In this document: positions 16,232 through 24,649 of the stretch, piece by piece
Layout: every line of letters begins with the position of its first letter
Numbering within the stretch: the stretch's first letter is position 1
Origin: Pontibacter vulgaris
Lineage (GTDB): Bacteria > Bacteroidota > Bacteroidia > Cytophagales > Hymenobacteraceae
Direction: 5' to 3'
Length of the DNA: 64,000 nucleotides
Assembly: GCF_022758145.1 (NCBI RefSeq)
Contig: NZ_JAJVDH010000003.1
Span: 1,054,001 to 1,118,000, forward strand
Position numbers and translations under genes: made by a program
Notes under the pieces: generated by a model
What the model was told of the DNA's origin: nothing
Database searches by the model: none
What the model saw: the letters and a program-made list of their open reading frames with translations, nothing else

Positions 16232-16389
16232 AGGCTTCGGCTACGCCTTGCCCATACTATGCACTAGTAACGTTAGTGCTCATTTTAAAAACATTTATTA
16301 TGCCGCAAATTTAGCGCCAGCGTAACTTGTGTCTAACTTTGATTCCAAACTACCTGTTACCGCTTCGCTCAAACTGGCGGTATAGTTAG
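16232..16389 (+). other. Hairpin element and attC-like candidate
   Basis: After the membrane protein stop comes AGGCTTCGGCTACGCCT (16232-16248), a small hairpin sharing GGCTTCGGCT with the element at 7655-7664. Further on, GTCTAAC (16331-16337) and GTTAG (16385-16389) enclose an inner pair TACCGC (16358-16363) and GCGGTA (16377-16382). The nested inverted pairs recall an attC fold, but spacing is uneven and the right end (GTTAGTA) does not fit GTTRRRY. Low confidence. Confidence 0.25.
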
Positions 16390-16484
16390 TATATCCTTCT
16401 AGGCTTTATAACTCAAAACTATAGTTTTAAAGCTTCTCTATTTTCTTCAAATCACAACTATCGCCATACCTTCGTACTAACCTC

Positions 16485-17045
16485 ATGAAAACCGAAAAAG
16501 AGAAAATGCTGGCCGGGGAGTTGTACGATGCGCTGGATAAGCAACTATCGGAAGAGCGGCTGCAGGCACGGTTGCTGCTTAAACAACTCAACGACTCCCG
16601 CGAAGATTACCCCATAGAAAGAGGCCGCATTATTAAAGAGCTTATACCCAACGCCGGCGAAGGCCTATGGCTGCAACCACCTTTTTACTGCGATTACGGC
16701 TATAATATCATAGTTGGCGAGAAAGTGTTCTTCAACTTTAACTGCGTGGTGCTCGATGTAATGCCGGTAACTATAGGCAGCCGTACGCTTTTCGGCCCCA
16801 ATGTACAGATCTATACCGCAACGCACCCGCTCAACTATAAAGAACGCGCCACCGGGCTGGAGTTTGCCAAACCCATAACTATAGGCGAAGACGTCTGGAT
16901 AGGCGGCAGCGCAATTATTAACCCCGGCGTAACTATAGGCAAGAGAAGCGTTATCGGGGCGGGCAGCGTGGTTACAAAAGATATTCCGGCAGATGTTTTT
17001 GCGGCTGGCAACCCGTGTAAAGTAATCCGCGAACTGGAACAATAA
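16485..17045 (+). CDS. Sugar O-acetyltransferase (maltose acetyltransferase-like)
   Basis: A 186-aa hexapeptide-repeat acetyltransferase of the Maa/NodL/LacA group. The N-terminal Mac helix domain (MLAGELYDALDKQLSEERL) is followed by the left-handed beta-helix with the catalytic His in IYTATHPLNYKERATGLEFA (near residue 115) and ends with VIGAGSVVTKDIPADVFAAG and NPCKVIREL. It transfers acetyl from acetyl-CoA to sugars. It is followed 18 bp later by a GyrI-like gene on the same strand. Confidence 0.92.
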   Translation: MKTEKEKMLAGELYDALDKQLSEERLQARLLLKQLNDSREDYPIERGRIIKELIPNAGEGLWLQPPFYCDYGYNIIVGEKVFFNFNCVVLDVMPVTIGSRTLFGPNVQIYTATHPLNYKERATGLEFAKPITIGEDVWIGGSAIINPGVTIGKRSVIGAGSVVTKDIPADVFAAGNPCKVIRELEQ

Positions 17046-17063
17046 AGTACAAACTCCCGCACA

Positions 17064-17543
17064 ATGGAGCCAAGAATCGAAACCCTGACCGAAAAGAAGC
17101 TTATAGGCAAAAGCCTTGCAATGTCTTTAACTAACGATAAAACACCCGTGCTCTGGAAGAGCTTTATGCCAAGGCGAAAAGAAATTCAGAACAACAGTGG
17201 CACAGAGCTCTATTCTTTGCAGGTATACGATCCTTCATATTTTCAGAATTTCAACCCAACCACAGCTTACACAAAATGGGCTGCCATTGAAGTTACAGAC
17301 TTTGAAACTGTGCCTCCCGAAATGGAAACCTTTATTGTGCCGGGCGGTTTATATGCCGTTTTCCTGCATAAAGGCTCCAGTACAGATACCAGCACATTCC
17401 ATTATATTTTCACCAACTGGTTGCCAAAATCAGATTATGTGTTGGATAACCGGCCACATTTCGAGATATTAGGAGATAGGTATAAAAATGGGGACGCCAG
17501 CTCGGAAGAAGAGGTCTGGATACCGATAAAACTGAAGCAATAA
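17064..17543 (+). CDS. GyrI-like / effector-binding domain protein
   Basis: A 159-aa stand-alone GyrI-like (AraC-type effector-binding, SOUL-like) domain. Typical marks are the opening PRIETLTEKKLIGKSLAMS, the WKSFMPRRKEI helix, KWAAIEV near residue 73, VPGGLYAVFLHKG, and the final EVWIPIKL. There is no DNA-binding domain, so it is probably a small-molecule binding protein. It follows the acetyltransferase by 18 bp and may share its transcript. Confidence 0.85.
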   Translation: MEPRIETLTEKKLIGKSLAMSLTNDKTPVLWKSFMPRRKEIQNNSGTELYSLQVYDPSYFQNFNPTTAYTKWAAIEVTDFETVPPEMETFIVPGGLYAVFLHKGSSTDTSTFHYIFTNWLPKSDYVLDNRPHFEILGDRYKNGDASSEEEVWIPIKLKQ

Positions 17544-17637
17544 TGTTGGCAGCTTACAACAATTTACCAATGCCATACTTTACCGTACATCTCTAAACTG
17601 GTGTTTCTGAAGAAATAATCCTGATAACTAACCCAAC

Positions 17638-18009
17638 ATGAAAACCACTACAAGCCTCCTGCTCTCTCTTTCTGTTTTTTGCCTGATAGGCTGCTCAGAA
17701 AAGAAGCCTGCTGCTACCACTACCCCTGGCACAGCTGCGCCTGCCACCACTATACAGCAACCAGCTAACGGGGCAGTAGCGCTAAACCCGGCACACGGGC
17801 AACCCGGCCACCGCTGCGATATTGAAGTTGGCGCACCGCTTAACCTGCCGCCACAGCCAAGGTTAAACACGGCTCCGCCTGCCCTATCAACGCCGCCGGT
17901 TTCTACGCCGGTTCCGGTACAAAGCAATGTTGCCGCTGGCACTAATCCGCCGCACGGCCAGCCAGGCCACGACTGTGGCATACCAGTAGGCGCTCCGCTA
18001 AACAAGTAA
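17638..18009 (+). CDS. Lipoprotein with duplicated HGQPGHxCxIxVGAPLN motif
   Basis: A 123-aa lipoprotein: signal peptide with lipobox LIGC (Cys19), a Thr/Ala/Pro-rich linker, and two copies of a motif with His, Gly and Cys: NPAHGQPGHRCDIEVGAPLN (about residues 57-76) and PPHGQPGHDCGIPVGAPLN (about 104-122). The pairing of His-x4-His-x-Cys suggests metal or ligand binding but I know no demonstrated function. Its location 11 bp before a GNAT gene may be fortuitous. Confidence 0.75.
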   Translation: MKTTTSLLLSLSVFCLIGCSEKKPAATTTPGTAAPATTIQQPANGAVALNPAHGQPGHRCDIEVGAPLNLPPQPRLNTAPPALSTPPVSTPVPVQSNVAAGTNPPHGQPGHDCGIPVGAPLNK

Positions 18010-18020
18010 AGTATAAAACA

Positions 18021-18578
18021 ATGCAGCTAAGGGCGGCAATGGCTTCTGATATACCCGGGGTGCGCAAACTCCAGGATGTATATTTGTTCGATAACCTATC
18101 GGAGGAAGAGCGGTTGCAGGGTTTTGTGACCACGCCGTTTACAATTCCGCAGCTGAAGCAAATTATATCGGAGGGCGGCTTATTTGTGGCAACAGATAAG
18201 AGCGAAGTAGTAGCCTATGCCTTTGCCGGTAGCTGGGATTACTTTTCACAATGGCCCATCTTTCCGTATATGGTTTCGCGCTTTCCGCAGCTGAAGTATA
18301 AAAACGTTGAGGTCACTTCTGAAAACAGCTTCCAGTACGGGCCGGTATGTATAGCAATGGATTACCGCGGCAAAGGCTTACTAAACAAGCTGTTCGAAAC
18401 CATGCGCCTGGAGTTGTTAAAGCAGTACCCGCTAAGTATAACCTTCATTAACCAGGTAAACAAACGCTCGCTAAACGCGCATGTGCACAAACTGGGCTGG
18501 ACAGTGGTCGATGAATTTGAGTTCAACAATAAAAACTACTATGGCCTTGCCTTCGATATGCAGGAGTCGGTTTTATAG
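18021..18578 (+). CDS. GNAT family N-acetyltransferase
   Basis: A 185-aa GNAT-fold protein. It begins with MQLRAAMASDIPGVRKLQ, has the acetyl-CoA pyrophosphate-binding segment VCIAMDYRGKGLLNKLFETM (near 112-131) and the C-terminal NQVNKRSLNAHVHKLGW. Substrate unknown. It follows the lipoprotein gene by 11 bp and converges on the endonuclease III gene. Confidence 0.85.
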   Translation: MQLRAAMASDIPGVRKLQDVYLFDNLSEEERLQGFVTTPFTIPQLKQIISEGGLFVATDKSEVVAYAFAGSWDYFSQWPIFPYMVSRFPQLKYKNVEVTSENSFQYGPVCIAMDYRGKGLLNKLFETMRLELLKQYPLSITFINQVNKRSLNAHVHKLGWTVVDEFEFNNKNYYGLAFDMQESVL

Positions 18579-18589
18579 TTACAGCAGGC

Positions 18590-18633
18590 AAGTATAAAAC
18601 CGGTTGTCAAAGTATAATCATCGCGCAAGTATA
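18590..18633. repeat. Three direct AAGTATA words in a convergent intergenic spacer
   Basis: AAGTATA occurs at 18590-18596, 18610-18616 and 18627-18633, between the ends of two convergent genes. Each is followed by AA or AAA. It is a dense local cluster of the word that recurs throughout the window. Confidence 0.7.
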
Positions 18634-18639
18634 AATCTA

Positions 18640-19350
18640 TCAGGCAGCTTTATCTATACCTTTAGCCCGCACATCCTGGTAGTAATTGCATATATGGCTT
18701 AGTACGCATTCTTCGCATTTTGGAGTATACCAGGTACAGATCTTCTGGCCATGCCGCAGCATGTGTATGTGGAAATTAAAGAGCTCTACGGGATCTTCAG
18801 GCAGCATTTGCAGCAGTATGTCGTGGGCTTTGTTGGCAGTAACCTTCGCCCCGATAATTCCTACCCGCTGGCTCACCCGGAACACATGCGTATCTACTGG
18901 CATAACCGGTTTCTTAAAATTAAAAAGCAGCAGCAGCGTAGCTGTTTTCAGGCCTACGCCCGGCAATTTGGTTAGCCAGGCCATTGCCTCGTCAACAGGC
19001 ATATCCTTCAGGAAATCGATATTCATTTCGCCCCGCTCCTCTTTTATGAGGCGGAGTGTCTGCTGAATCTGGGGCGCTTTCTGGCCGGGGTAGCGAGTCG
19101 TCTGGATGGCATCGGCCAGTTCATCAACATCGGCATTCATGACGCCTTCCCAATCGCCGAAGCGCTCAAGCATGGTATCGTAGGCTTTTTCTTCGTCTTT
19201 ATGTGTGGTACGGTGCGAGAGCATGGTACTGATAAGCTCGTGCATGGGCGTACGGCGGCTAGTATCCAGAGTCAGGCGTTTATAGTTCTGGTTCAGCAGC
19301 TCATGTGTTTGCAGGGCTTTTTGTTCCGGTGTGAGTTCGTGCGCATCCAT
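18640..19350 (-). CDS. nth: Endonuclease III-like DNA glycosylase
   Basis: A 236-aa HhH-GPD DNA glycosylase/AP lyase with a C-terminal 4Fe-4S cluster. The hairpin-helix-hairpin LTKLPGVGLKTATLLLLF carries the catalytic Lys135, and Asp153 lies in PVDTHVFRV, 18 residues later as in E. coli Nth. The Cys-x6-Cys-x2-Cys-x5-Cys cluster is CTWYTPKCEECVLSHIC. The usual SAQxTD segment reads SHRTTH here, so substrate preference may differ from classical Nth. Single gene, convergent with GNAT. Confidence 0.85.
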   Translation of the reverse strand: MDAHELTPEQKALQTHELLNQNYKRLTLDTSRRTPMHELISTMLSHRTTHKDEEKAYDTMLERFGDWEGVMNADVDELADAIQTTRYPGQKAPQIQQTLRLIKEERGEMNIDFLKDMPVDEAMAWLTKLPGVGLKTATLLLLFNFKKPVMPVDTHVFRVSQRVGIIGAKVTANKAHDILLQMLPEDPVELFNFHIHMLRHGQKICTWYTPKCEECVLSHICNYYQDVRAKGIDKAA

Positions 19351-19572
19351 CGTGACAAAGTTTAAAACTCTCTTTACGGCCCATCAGTATTTTCTGTTAA
19401 AAGCTCCGGAAGTATGAGAGATTTTTATACTTGCTGCTTACCTAATTTATACTTTATCAGCTACCTCAAGTATAAATTAATGGCCTGATACAACCATTTA
19501 AAGCCATTCACGCTATATGCTTTAGCCAAAGCAGCAACACGTAATGCTTTTCCGGTTCTGAAAATAAAATAT

Positions 19573-20265
19573 ATGCAGATAAAATTCTTAGGCACAGGTG
19601 GCGCTTTCGATGTGGATTACCTTAACTCCGCAGCAATATTGCATTTCAGGAACAGAAACATACTTATAGATTGTGGCTTCACCGTTTTCCCGACGTTGGT
19701 AAAGAAAAACCTCATTAAGAAGGTGGAGTACATCTTGCTTACGCACCTGCACAACGACCATAGCGGTAGCCTGGCCAACCTGCTGCTGTATAAAAGTATA
19801 GTAGAACACAGCAAGCGCCCCATTATTATTTACCCGTCAGAGCAGTTTAAGCAACATATATTCGATTTACTAGAGATACAGGTAAAAGATCCTGAAAAGT
19901 ATGCCGAGTTTGTTCCCCTCGACCAGTTTCCGGGGATACAGGCAATAGATACGTTCGGGCAGCACTCAGAGCGTTACCAGACCTATGCTTATGTGTTTGA
20001 AGATGAAGACTCGCGCCTGGTATACTCCGGCGATTTAGGTAAGCCGGATGCGCTATTTGATAAGCTGGATAAAATGGCTGTTATGAAAACCTGCGTTTAC
20101 CACGACATAACTTTTGAACCTGATAATACAGGCCATACTTACTATAAAAAACTGTTCCCGTACATTAGCCGGTATGAGATATTCGGCTACCACTGCGACC
20201 CGACCTTAAACCCCGCCGATAACCCCTTCCGGCTTGTGTTTTACCAGAAGGAGCTGATGGCTTAG
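19573..20265 (+). CDS. MBL-fold metal-dependent hydrolase
   Basis: A 230-aa metallo-beta-lactamase fold protein. It opens MQIKFLGTGGAFDVDYLNSA; the metal motif HxHxDH is THLHNDHSGS near residues 58-66, later ligands being in FGQHSERYQTY, YSGDLGK (Asp) and FGYHCDP. The size fits small tRNase Z-like or phosphodiesterase-like members. No neighbour suggests a substrate. It converges with the PhoD gene, 4 bp between stops. Confidence 0.88.
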   Translation: MQIKFLGTGGAFDVDYLNSAAILHFRNRNILIDCGFTVFPTLVKKNLIKKVEYILLTHLHNDHSGSLANLLLYKSIVEHSKRPIIIYPSEQFKQHIFDLLEIQVKDPEKYAEFVPLDQFPGIQAIDTFGQHSERYQTYAYVFEDEDSRLVYSGDLGKPDALFDKLDKMAVMKTCVYHDITFEPDNTGHTYYKKLFPYISRYEIFGYHCDPTLNPADNPFRLVFYQKELMA

Positions 20266-20269
20266 CGGG

Positions 20270-21595
20270 TTACTTCAAGTCTGATGCTTTAATTTCGTGT
20301 TGCCACATTTCTTTACCTGCAGCGTTGTAAATTGTTACTTTAAACCTGCGGTCTGTGGCAGGGCCGCTAACATTAACAAGTCCAAAATTGCGTTCTGTTA
20401 CCAGTGTGCCCGGCATACGCAAGGTGTTTGGCTCGTCTTTCGGGTCTACCTGCCCGGCCGTAAGCGGCGAAATGGTAAAGTCATATAGCGGATAGGTGCC
20501 GCTGCGCTCCTGTTTGGTAAGCTCGGTAAAGTGGCGGTCGCCATCCATAAAGATCACACCTTTTATCTTCGACTTCTGAATGGCATCTAACAATTGCTGG
20601 CGCTCTTTGGGATGGTTGCTATAGTTTTCTTTTTCCTCTGCCGGGTTTAGTACCTGGCCCCCAACACAAATTACTTTAAAAGTAGCGCTGCTTGCGTGAA
20701 GAGCATCTATTAGCCATTGCAGTTGCTTTTCTCCTAAGTAAGCTTTCGCGTCTGGACGGTTGTTTGGGCTCTTGTACCAGCGGTCATCCAGCATAAAAAA
20801 CTGCACATCGTTCCAATTAAAAGTGCTCGTTACGCCGGCATCTTTAAAAATATAGTTCGGGTTTGCCCAGAAAGTTTTAAAGGCCTCCAGTGTCATGTTT
20901 TTTCCCCAGAAACTGCGGTCTGCGTTGTTGGGGCCATAGTCGTGGTCGTCCCAGGTGGCGTAATTGTGCACCGAACCCAGCAATGGCTGCAGTTCTGGCA
21001 ACGAGCGTGTGTGCGTGTAACGGTACTGTATGCCTGTTTTAGTGTTCCAGTCTGGCTCACGCAGGTATGTGTTGTCGCCAATCCAGAGCATCAGGTCTGG
21101 TTTTTTCTGGTAAATGGTATTCAGTATCTCGAAACTGGTGCTGCCGTATGGTTTGCCCGGCCGGTCAGTGGGCGTATCGTTCACATAAAAGCAGCTGCCT
21201 ACAGCAAAGGTAAAATCAGGAGCATCTTTGCGCCATTGCCATAATTCCTGGGTTTTAAACTCCAGTGCATAAGGCCTTGCTGCTTTTTTATTGTTGATAT
21301 AAAGCTCATAGTTATACTTGCGGCCCGGTTGTACTTTATTAGCTAACAGATGGGTGGCAAAGGCATTGTCTGCTTCGGTTTTAACTTCTTTTGTAGTATA
21401 AACCTGCTTCGGATTCTCTTTGTCCCAGTACTTGATCTTTACTTTTGCGGCTTCTTTAGTCTGTACCCAAAGCATTACTTCTTTCATATCGGCATAGCCC
21501 ACCATTGGGCCCGACTGCAGCAGTTTAACCTGTGCCGTTAGCGGCAATACACAGCACAAACCCATGCATAGCAACGCTATTAATCTTAATTTCAT
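20270..21595 (-). CDS. PhoD-like alkaline phosphatase/phosphodiesterase
   Basis: A secreted metallophosphatase of the PhoD family, 441 aa from the Met at 21595 (MKLRLIALLCMGLCC), chosen because it starts a clean signal peptide; a longer frame adds 8 codons from 21619. An N-terminal beta domain (QSGPMVGYADMKEVMLWVQT) precedes the catalytic domain with FAVGSC, LWIGDNTY, ATWDDHDYGPNNAD and FMDGDRH, all typical metal-binding segments. It hydrolyses phosphate esters outside the cytoplasm. No PHO-type regulatory site was identified. Confidence 0.9.
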   Translation of the reverse strand: MKLRLIALLCMGLCCVLPLTAQVKLLQSGPMVGYADMKEVMLWVQTKEAAKVKIKYWDKENPKQVYTTKEVKTEADNAFATHLLANKVQPGRKYNYELYINNKKAARPYALEFKTQELWQWRKDAPDFTFAVGSCFYVNDTPTDRPGKPYGSTSFEILNTIYQKKPDLMLWIGDNTYLREPDWNTKTGIQYRYTHTRSLPELQPLLGSVHNYATWDDHDYGPNNADRSFWGKNMTLEAFKTFWANPNYIFKDAGVTSTFNWNDVQFFMLDDRWYKSPNNRPDAKAYLGEKQLQWLIDALHASSATFKVICVGGQVLNPAEEKENYSNHPKERQQLLDAIQKSKIKGVIFMDGDRHFTELTKQERSGTYPLYDFTISPLTAGQVDPKDEPNTLRMPGTLVTERNFGLVNVSGPATDRRFKVTIYNAAGKEMWQHEIKASDLK

Positions 21596-21717
21596 AGTAT
21601 AGGTTTTAAGTATAAACATGCGTTTTTAAGGCCCAAAGATAAGCGGGCTGCATCAAAATAATAAAAACATGTGTATTACTTTTAGGTTAATGCTCCAGAC
21701 AAATAACTTCAGATAAC

Positions 21718-22365
21718 ATGAATGTTACCACGCTTGCTAAGCCTGAAGCACGGGTGCCGTTTCTGCACCAGCCGTTGCACGTAATTTATACCGTGGCTTT
21801 CTTTGCTTTCTGGGTTTATACCGGCATCACTACAACCGACCTAATTAACTGGTTACTCGAAAACACGCTCACGCTGTCGCTGATCATTTTTGTGGTGGCG
21901 TTTTACAATATTTTCCGCTTTTCAGATACCAGTTATACTTTGATATTGCTGTTTCTGCTGCTGCATGTGTATGGCAGCCAGTACCAGTATGCAGGCAACC
22001 CGTTTGGGGAGTGGCTTAAACTAAGCTATGGCTTGGGCCGCAACCAATACGACCGCTTTGTTCATTTTGGTTTCGGGTTATTGCTGGCTTACCCTATGCA
22101 CGAAGTCTTGGCACGCGGTTTCCGGCTTAGCCGTTTTCTTGCTTTACTGATGCCTCTTGAGATTATACTTTCTATGAGTGCACTCTATGAGTTACTGGAG
22201 TGGGTAGTAGCCGATATGTTTTTTAACGAGGACAAGCATGCTTTGGCATATTTAGGAACGCAGGGCGATGTGTGGGATGCTCAGAAAGATGTTGCGTTGG
22301 CATTTTTGGGCGCCTTCCTGGCTATAGCAACTACTTCGGCTATACTTAAGCTTAGCAGACGCTAA
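21718..22365 (+). CDS. DUF2238 / YjdF-like membrane protein
   Basis: A 215-aa integral membrane protein with about six hydrophobic helices. The conserved family features DRFVHFGFGLLLAYP near residue 119 and YELLEWVVADMF, then LGTQGDVWDAQKDVALAFLG, identify DUF2238 (E. coli YjdF). Role unknown. Divergent from the phosphatase gene with about 120 bp between. Confidence 0.88.
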   Translation: MNVTTLAKPEARVPFLHQPLHVIYTVAFFAFWVYTGITTTDLINWLLENTLTLSLIIFVVAFYNIFRFSDTSYTLILLFLLLHVYGSQYQYAGNPFGEWLKLSYGLGRNQYDRFVHFGFGLLLAYPMHEVLARGFRLSRFLALLMPLEIILSMSALYELLEWVVADMFFNEDKHALAYLGTQGDVWDAQKDVALAFLGAFLAIATTSAILKLSRR

Positions 22366-22402
22366 TACTATACTTTTATACTTGCTATGAGCTGGTCAGC
22401 AT

Positions 22403-22780
22403 TTATTTGCTTTCTTCCAGGCTGGCGCTGCCGTCGTTGGTTTCTACTTTCAGTTCGCCGGCTTCCATTTCAATTTTCACAAACTCGTCCTGGTATTTTA
22501 CTTCCTCAAACTGGCTGTAATAATTTTTACGGCTTTGCATGTAGCCAGCATACTTTACCAGGGGCATGGTGCGGGCAAGCTGGGCATCAGCCTCCAGTTC
22601 CTGCTGCAATTCGGTTTTCCGGGTAATATCTGCTTTTTCTGGTGTAGGCTTGGTGGTAATTTGGGTAGGAATCAAACTGGCATATTCTGTATCTTCGGCC
22701 GCTTTGTTCATTCGTTCGCAGGCACTAAAAGCAAGCGTAATCAGCATGCTTAGCAGCGCCATATTCATAAACCTTCTCAT
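22403..22780 (-). CDS. Small lipoprotein, 125 aa
   Basis: A lipoprotein with signal peptide and lipobox AFSAC (Cys20), followed by a charged, probably helical region (KTELQQELEADAQLARTMP) and a C-terminal acidic tail. I do not recognise the family. It is separated from the OmpA gene upstream by a hairpin. Confidence 0.65.
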   Translation of the reverse strand: MRRFMNMALLSMLITLAFSACERMNKAAEDTEYASLIPTQITTKPTPEKADITRKTELQQELEADAQLARTMPLVKYAGYMQSRKNYYSQFEEVKYQDEFVKIEMEAGELKVETNDGSASLEESK

Positions 22781-22827
22781 CTTTTAAACAAAACAATAAA
22801 GTACTCGGGTAATTTTCAGGGATAAAA

Positions 22828-22858
22828 ATACCAGCCGCGCTACGGGCACGGCTGGTAT
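22828..22858 (-). terminator. Terminator after the first OmpA lipoprotein gene
   Basis: A perfect 10-bp stem ATACCAGCCG (22828-22837) with CGGCTGGTAT (22849-22858) and an 11-nt loop. In the minus direction it is followed by a T-rich stretch (TTTTTATCCC). It lies 25 bp after the stop of the minus-strand OmpA gene. Confidence 0.75.
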
Positions 22859-22882
22859 CTCAGTAAACATCAACAAGTTTTA

Positions 22883-23596
22883 TTATAGCTGGCCTTTTTC
22901 AGCAGCTTTTTTCATTTTCTCGTTAGCGAAGATGGCAATCTCTACACGGCGGTTCTGCTGGCGGCCTTCGGCAGTGCTGTTATCAGCAACCGGCTGGTCG
23001 AAAGCATAACCCTTTGTTGTCATGCGGCTGCGCGACACACCCTGGGATGCTGTATAATCTGCAACAGACTGTGCACGCTGCTCAGATAAACGCTGGTTCA
23101 GGTCGCGGCCACCGGTATTGTCAGTATGGCCTTCGATTACGATGTTAGTGTCTTCATACTTCTTCAGTGTTTCGGCAAGTTGCGCGATCTCTGTTTGAGC
23201 GCTTGATTGCAGCTGTGCTGAGTTAGTTGCAAACAAAATACCTGAGTTGAAAGTAATTTTGATACCCTCGCCTACACGCTCCACTTTTGCATTCTCAAGA
23301 TCACGACGCAGCTCTTCTGCCTGCTTATCCATGTGGCGGCCGATGATAGCACCTGTTGTACCACCTACTGCAGCACCAATAATGGCGCCTGCTGCTGTGT
23401 TACCAGCTGCTCTACCAATTACACCACCAACTACAGCACCAGTACCAGCACCAATAATACCACCTTTAGCAGTTTTGCTCATAGGTTTTTTCTGGGTAGT
23501 AGTTGTTTCTGTGCCCGTTTTCTGGGCAGTGTTACATGATGTAGAAAGGAGGCCAAAAATGGCAAAAATGGATAAATAAATTTTTAAGTTTTTCAT
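22883..23596 (-). CDS. OmpA-family lipoprotein with glycine zipper (copy 1)
   Basis: A 237-aa outer-membrane lipoprotein. Order: signal peptide with lipobox STSC (Cys21), Thr-rich linker, glycine-zipper region (about residues 44-92, alternating G/A: GGIIGAGTGAVVGG, then AAGAIIGAAVGG), a short coil (KQAEELRRDLENAKVERVG), and a C-terminal OmpA peptidoglycan-binding domain (about 110-225) with GHTDNTGGRDLNQRLSEQRA and NRRVEI. It likely tethers the outer membrane to murein. Its closest relative in the window is the next gene upstream. Confidence 0.9.
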   Translation of the reverse strand: MKNLKIYLSIFAIFGLLSTSCNTAQKTGTETTTTQKKPMSKTAKGGIIGAGTGAVVGGVIGRAAGNTAAGAIIGAAVGGTTGAIIGRHMDKQAEELRRDLENAKVERVGEGIKITFNSGILFATNSAQLQSSAQTEIAQLAETLKKYEDTNIVIEGHTDNTGGRDLNQRLSEQRAQSVADYTASQGVSRSRMTTKGYAFDQPVADNSTAEGRQQNRRVEIAIFANEKMKKAAEKGQL

Positions 23597-23842
23597 AATA
23601 TTGGTTGATTAAAATCCAGCTTTACAGAATCAAAAGATTCAGCACTTAATACTCCAAACGATTCAATTAGTTATGCATTTTAAGACAAACTTATTGAATA
23701 AAACTTAGCGAGCAATTCTGTTTTATAGTTATATATTGATTGTGAGCACTTTATATTAGCTATACTTTATACTATAAACGTCAGTAATTACTCGTAGGTT
23801 TTGAGTGCAATTCTTTTACTGCCCCGTAGCCAGTAAACACAA

Positions 23843-23872
23843 TGTGCCCACCTTAATTAAAAGGCAGGCACA
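23843..23872 (-). terminator. Imperfect hairpin after OmpA copy 2
   Basis: TGTGCCCACC (23843-23852) can pair with GGCAGGCACA (23863-23872) with two mismatches around a TTAATTAAAA loop, about 20 bp after the stop of the second OmpA gene. A weak terminator is likely. The 290-bp spacer to OmpA copy 1 is otherwise AT-rich and empty. Confidence 0.45.
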
Positions 23873-23890
23873 CTTACTAGTAAAGTTAAA

Positions 23891-24649
23891 TTATTTTACT
23901 TCGCCGCTTTCGGCAGCTTTTTTAAGTTCTTCGCTTGCAATAATAATGATCTCTACACGGCGGTTCTGCTGGCGGCCATCGGCAGTAGTGTTATCAGCAA
24001 TAGGCTGATCGAAACCATAACCCTTCGACTCCATACGCGACTGATCTACGCCACGCGTGCGGGCATATGCCACTACAGATTGTGCACGGCGCTCTGATAA
24101 ACGCTGGTTAAGCTCGCGGCTACCGGTGTTATCGGTGTGGCCTTCTATTACAACGTTGGTGCCATCATACTTTAGCAGCGTTTCAGCCAGCTTGTCTATA
24201 TCCTTTTTGGCATTGGCGTTCAGCTCGGCAGAGTTTACAGCGAACAGGATACCTGAATCGAAGTTAATGCGGATAGCTTCGCCTACGCGCTCCACTTTTG
24301 CATTTTCCATACTCTTTTCTAGTTCCTCTGCCTGCTTATCCATACGGCGACCTATTACGGCTCCGGTTGCGCCACCTACCGCAGCACCAATGATAGCGCC
24401 CGCAGCTGTGTTGCCCATTCTGTTGCCAATAATACCGCCAATAACGGCACCTGAGCCTGCTCCTATTATACCACCCTTCGTGGTTTTCTTCATTCCTGTT
24501 TTTTCAGTTGTTGAGGAATCTGTATTACCTGGGTAGGTTTGTGTTGTGGGCTCAGAAGAAGAACCAGCCGCAGGTTTAGACGATTGGCACGAAGAGAACA
24601 GCATGGTAACTGCCAGCAATGATGTGAGTGAAAATTTCAGAACTTTCAT
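23891..24649 (-). CDS. OmpA-family lipoprotein with glycine zipper (copy 2)
   Basis: A 252-aa paralogue of the gene at 22883-23596 with the same order of parts: lipobox FSSC (Cys21), Ser/Thr-rich linker, KGGIIGAGSGAVIGGIIG glycine zipper (about 57-105), coil, and the OmpA domain with GHTDNTGSRELNQRLSERRA and NRRVEI. The two share most residues from the zipper onwards and differ in the linker, indicating tandem duplication. Each appears to have its own promoter region and terminator. Confidence 0.9.
   Translation of the reverse strand: MKVLKFSLTSLLAVTMLFSSCQSSKPAAGSSSEPTTQTYPGNTDSSTTEKTGMKKTTKGGIIGAGSGAVIGGIIGNRMGNTAAGAIIGAAVGGATGAVIGRRMDKQAEELEKSMENAKVERVGEAIRINFDSGILFAVNSAELNANAKKDIDKLAETLLKYDGTNVVIEGHTDNTGSRELNQRLSERRAQSVVAYARTRGVDQSRMESKGYGFDQPIADNTTADGRQQNRRVEIIIIASEELKKAAESGEVK

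Noticed and set aside
24057..24536. A 159-codon plus-strand frame opposite the second OmpA gene
   Set aside because: Proline and alanine repeats arise from the complement of the glycine zipper; a similar shadow occurs opposite the first OmpA gene.
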